Source: Bacillota bacterium
GTDB lineage: Bacteria; Bacillota; Clostridia; Acetivibrionales; JAEZXR01
Length of the DNA stretch: 64,000 nt
NCBI GenBank assembly: GCA_023419605.1
Contig: JAEZXR010000045.1
Coordinates: 1-64,000 of the forward strand
Direction of reading: 5' to 3'
Shown: in pieces, positions 61,389-64,000 of the stretch
Layout of the letters: every line of letters starts with the position of its first letter
Position numbering within the stretch: the stretch's first letter is position 1
Position numbers and translations under genes: made by a program
The notes under the pieces: generated by a model
The model's input: only the letters and a program-made list of their open reading frames with translations
Database searches by the model: none
Told to the model about the DNA's origin: nothing

Positions 61389-63413
61389 TCAGACGCTCAC
61401 CATCCCCACTGATTGGACTTCTATAGAAGGATCAACTTCATTGTAGGAAAGTACGATCAAGCCCGGTATCACCTGTTCCGTCATTCTTTTGAAGTATAAC
61501 CGTACTACAGGTGAAGCCAATACAACCGGCTGCTGCCCCAGCTTCAGCAGTCTCTGAACCTGCTTGGAAACACTGTTGATGACGGAATTGCTGGTAGTAG
61601 GATCCATGGCCAGATAATTGCCGTGCTCCGTCCTCTGCAACGAATCCATAATCATTTGTTCCAACTTCGGATCCAATGTTATAACATTAGACTTATTATC
61701 TGCAATAAATTTCTTTGAAATTGCTCTTCCAAGGGATTGTCTTACATACTCCGTCAACATATCCGTATCATGGGTAACAGGCGCATAATCCGCCAATGTC
61801 TCCAGAATGCTCACCATATCCCGTATGGATACGCCTTCCTTCAGAAGATTTGCCAGGACCTTCTGGATTTCACCAACACTCATTACCTTTGGAACCAACT
61901 CTTCGACAATAGCCGGATAACTCTGCTTTACATTATCGATCAACGTCTGTACTTCCTGCCTGCCCATCAACTCATGTGCATACTTTTTAATAAGTTCCGT
62001 CAGGTGTGTTGCAATAATGGACGGCGGATCAACTACAGTATAACCCAGCATCTCAGCACGGTCTCTCTGGGCTTCCGTAATCCACAGGGCGGGCAATCCG
62101 AATGCAGGCTCGGTAGTTTTTATACCATCCAATTCTTCTTCGATGAATCCAGGGTTCATGGCCATAAAGTGATCCAGCAAAATATCACTTCGGTTTACCT
62201 CAACCCCTTTTATCTTAATGACATATTCATTTGGACTCAGCTGAATATTATCTCGAAGCCGTATAACAGGTACAATCATTCCCATCTCAAGAGCTAACTG
62301 TCTACGGATCATAACAACTCGATCCAGCAGGTCTCCCCCCTGATTCACATCCGCCAGAGGAATAATACCGTAGCCGAATTCCAGTTCAATAGGATCTACT
62401 TGAAGCAGTGAAACAACATTCTCCGGCCTCCGGATTTCCTCCACTTCGTTTTCCTGTACCAAAACTTCCTCCTGTTTTTGAGCTTCCTTCCGATCTACCA
62501 TCATCCTGTATCCGACAAAGGCCAAAACAGCTGCTAAAAGCAGGAAGGGAACCTTCGGCAATATGAAGGAAAGAACCACGCACATTCCTGATGCAATATA
62601 CAAAACCTTTGGATTATTGAATATCTGCCCAAGCATGTCCTGACTCAGGTTCGAATCCGAAGCTGCCCTGGTAACTATGATACCGGTAGCTGTTGATATG
62701 AGCAGTGCGGGAATCTGGCTGACCAGCCCGTCTCCCATAGTCAATATGGTATAATTCTGAAGGGCAAAGGTGATATCCTCGCCTCTCATGACTACACCAA
62801 TGATAAGGCCACCGATAATATTGATAAATGCTATGATAATACTGGCAATGGCATCCCCTTTAACGAATTTGCTGGCACCGTCCATGGCACCGTAGAAATC
62901 TGCTTCTCTTTGGATGTTACGCCTTCTTTGTTTTGCCTCACTATCATTGATAAGCCCTGAATTCAAATCGGCATCAATGGCCATTTGCTTACCGGGCATC
63001 GCATCCAACGTGAACCGGGCCGCAACTTCCGAGACTCTCTCCGAACCCTTTGTGATAACAAGGAACTGCACAATCATGATAATAAGAAAGATAACAAATC
63101 CAACCACGATATTTCCCTGCGCAACAAAGTTCCCGAAGCCGGCGATAACCCCTCCTGCTTCTCCCTCCCCCAAAATCAGTCGGGTTGAGGTAATGTTGAG
63201 CGCAATCCTAAAAAGCGTTGTTATCAGCAGTAAGGAAGGGAAAATTGATAATTCCAGCGCCTCTTTGGCATAAACAGTGTTAAGCAATATCACAACGGAA
63301 ACCGATATATTTATTGCAAGGAGGACATCCAGAAGTATGGCAGGCAAAGGAAATATAATTACAAGTACTATGCTTACAATCAGTATCGCTACAGCAATAT
63401 CCATATTTTTCAC
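61389..63413 (-). CDS. flhA: Flagellar type III export gate protein FlhA
   Basis: A 674-residue protein with about eight membrane helices (1-325) including the FHIPEP-like ERVSEVAARFTLDAMPGKQM segment, and a C-terminal cytoplasmic ring domain (about 340-674). GTG 63413 start behind GGAGG. Forms the export gate with FlhB, FliP, FliQ and FliR. Confidence 0.97.
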   Translation of the reverse strand: MKNMDIAVAILIVSIVLVIIFPLPAILLDVLLAINISVSVVILLNTVYAKEALELSIFPSLLLITTLFRIALNITSTRLILGEGEAGGVIAGFGNFVAQGNIVVGFVIFLIIMIVQFLVITKGSERVSEVAARFTLDAMPGKQMAIDADLNSGLINDSEAKQRRRNIQREADFYGAMDGASKFVKGDAIASIIIAFINIIGGLIIGVVMRGEDITFALQNYTILTMGDGLVSQIPALLISTATGIIVTRAASDSNLSQDMLGQIFNNPKVLYIASGMCVVLSFILPKVPFLLLAAVLAFVGYRMMVDRKEAQKQEEVLVQENEVEEIRRPENVVSLLQVDPIELEFGYGIIPLADVNQGGDLLDRVVMIRRQLALEMGMIVPVIRLRDNIQLSPNEYVIKIKGVEVNRSDILLDHFMAMNPGFIEEELDGIKTTEPAFGLPALWITEAQRDRAEMLGYTVVDPPSIIATHLTELIKKYAHELMGRQEVQTLIDNVKQSYPAIVEELVPKVMSVGEIQKVLANLLKEGVSIRDMVSILETLADYAPVTHDTDMLTEYVRQSLGRAISKKFIADNKSNVITLDPKLEQMIMDSLQRTEHGNYLAMDPTTSNSVINSVSKQVQRLLKLGQQPVVLASPVVRLYFKRMTEQVIPGLIVLSYNEVDPSIEVQSVGMVSV

Positions 63414-63513
63414 TGAACTTTTCCTCCTTCATCGGTAACATTCATTTTATTTACTCTACAATCTACATTCATAAAACGCATTTTTCAAAGCTCCCGCAAG
63501 TATAGGATACTTA

Positions 63514-64000
63514 CTATTTTTTCAAACTATATACAAACGCCAGAACCTCGGCTACTGCCTGATAGAGTTCCTGCGGTATTGCCTCACCTATCTCCACTGT
63601 GCTAAAGAGTGCCCTTGCCAGTGGCTTGTTTTCAACGATCTCAATATTATTTTCCTTTGCAATTTCCTTAATTCGCAAGGCGATGAAATCCTGGCCCTTT
63701 GCCAGTACCTTTGGAGCATCCCCCTCACTTTGATCGTATTTGACTGCTACGGCAAAGTGTGTCGGATTTGTAATAACAACATCCGCTTTGGGAATTTCCT
63801 GCATCATCCTCCTCATGGACATTTGTCTTTGTTTTTGTTTAATCTTTGATTTTATCTCCGGATTTCCCTCCGTTTGCTTATATTCTTCCTTAATTTCCTG
63901 CTTTGACATCCTTAAATTCTTCTCAAAATCCCACCACTGGTAGAAATAATCGGCTGCAGCCAGGAATATAAGAACATAGCAAATCCGAAGTGCAACATTG
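63514..64000 (-). CDS. flhB: Flagellar export switch protein FlhB, C-terminal part (cut by window edge)
   Basis: The frame continues without stop to base 64000, giving about 162 residues. It covers the last membrane segment (VALRICYVLIFLAAADYFYQ), WWDFEKNLRMSKQEIKEEYK, and the cytoplasmic autocleavage domain with NPTH in VVITNPTHFAVAVKYD. FlhB cleaves itself after N of NPTH to switch export from rod/hook to filament substrates. 100 bases separate it from flhA; no other feature seen there. Confidence 0.95.
   Translation of the reverse strand, partial: NVALRICYVLIFLAAADYFYQWWDFEKNLRMSKQEIKEEYKQTEGNPEIKSKIKQKQRQMSMRRMMQEIPKADVVITNPTHFAVAVKYDQSEGDAPKVLAKGQDFIALRIKEIAKENNIEIVENKPLARALFSTVEIGEAIPQELYQAVAEVLAFVYSLKK

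Overview
The window reads as a chromosomal segment of a motile, endospore-forming anaerobe of the Clostridia (Firmicutes). The evidence is two gerA-type spore-germination operons, a Gram-positive flagellar/chemotaxis operon (flhB, flhA, flhF, flhG, cheB, cheA, cheW, cheC, cheD, a SigD-type sigma factor), FapA/DUF342, DUF503 and DUF6115 proteins, strong GGAGG ribosome sites with frequent GTG/TTG starts, and AT-rich intergenic DNA. The cphA, polA-coaE and flagellar gene orders recall the thermocellum/cluster III clostridia, but that is inference. Almost every gene is on the minus strand.

Region 1 (1-11.7 kb) is accessory DNA. It starts with the 5' end of an AlkD-like DNA glycosylase gene, then a two-gene module (DUF6731-like protein plus a four-helix membrane protein). 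Next is a compact eight-gene minus-strand operon (9798 down to 2128): two beta-class SPPY DNA methyltransferases, a small methylase-associated protein, a PLD/HKD-nuclease-helicase fusion, a 60-aa protein, a Rad50/DndD-like zinc-hook ATPase, a 119-aa protein and a divergent SfsA-type nuclease. It looks like a restriction/anti-phage system that I cannot match to a named type. An orphan AbiEi-like regulator and a tRNA-Ala gene with a 116-bp tandem duplication close the region.

Region 2 (11.7-31 kb) holds DUF503, a five-gene germination operon (A-B-C-small-B), a 3D-domain protein, a YvyF-type flagellar gene, the DUF3006-like/polA/coaE/lytic transglycosylase operon, an ECF sigma/anti-sigma pair, a truncated murA, a GT-C-like membrane glycosyltransferase and a secreted-type metalloprotease.

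Region 3 (31-50 kb) holds cyanophycin synthetase flanked by very small hydrophobic or glycine/aromatic-rich genes, a PAS histidine kinase, a second gerABC operon, a cold-shock protein, a solitary infC with an ATT start, a CxxC zinc-ribbon protein, a CorC/HlyC protein, a TetR-MMPL efflux pair with two matching operators, a decayed SBP-PAS-GGDEF-EAL gene and tRNA-Leu(CAA).

Region 4 (50-64 kb) is the 3' part of the flagellar/chemotaxis operon, running off the right edge inside flhB. Three copies of a short dispersed repeat (about 66-76 bp) with inverted ends lie in intergenic spaces at 23.6, 25.7 and 31.0 kb. No rRNA, CRISPR array, complete insertion sequence or prophage was seen.
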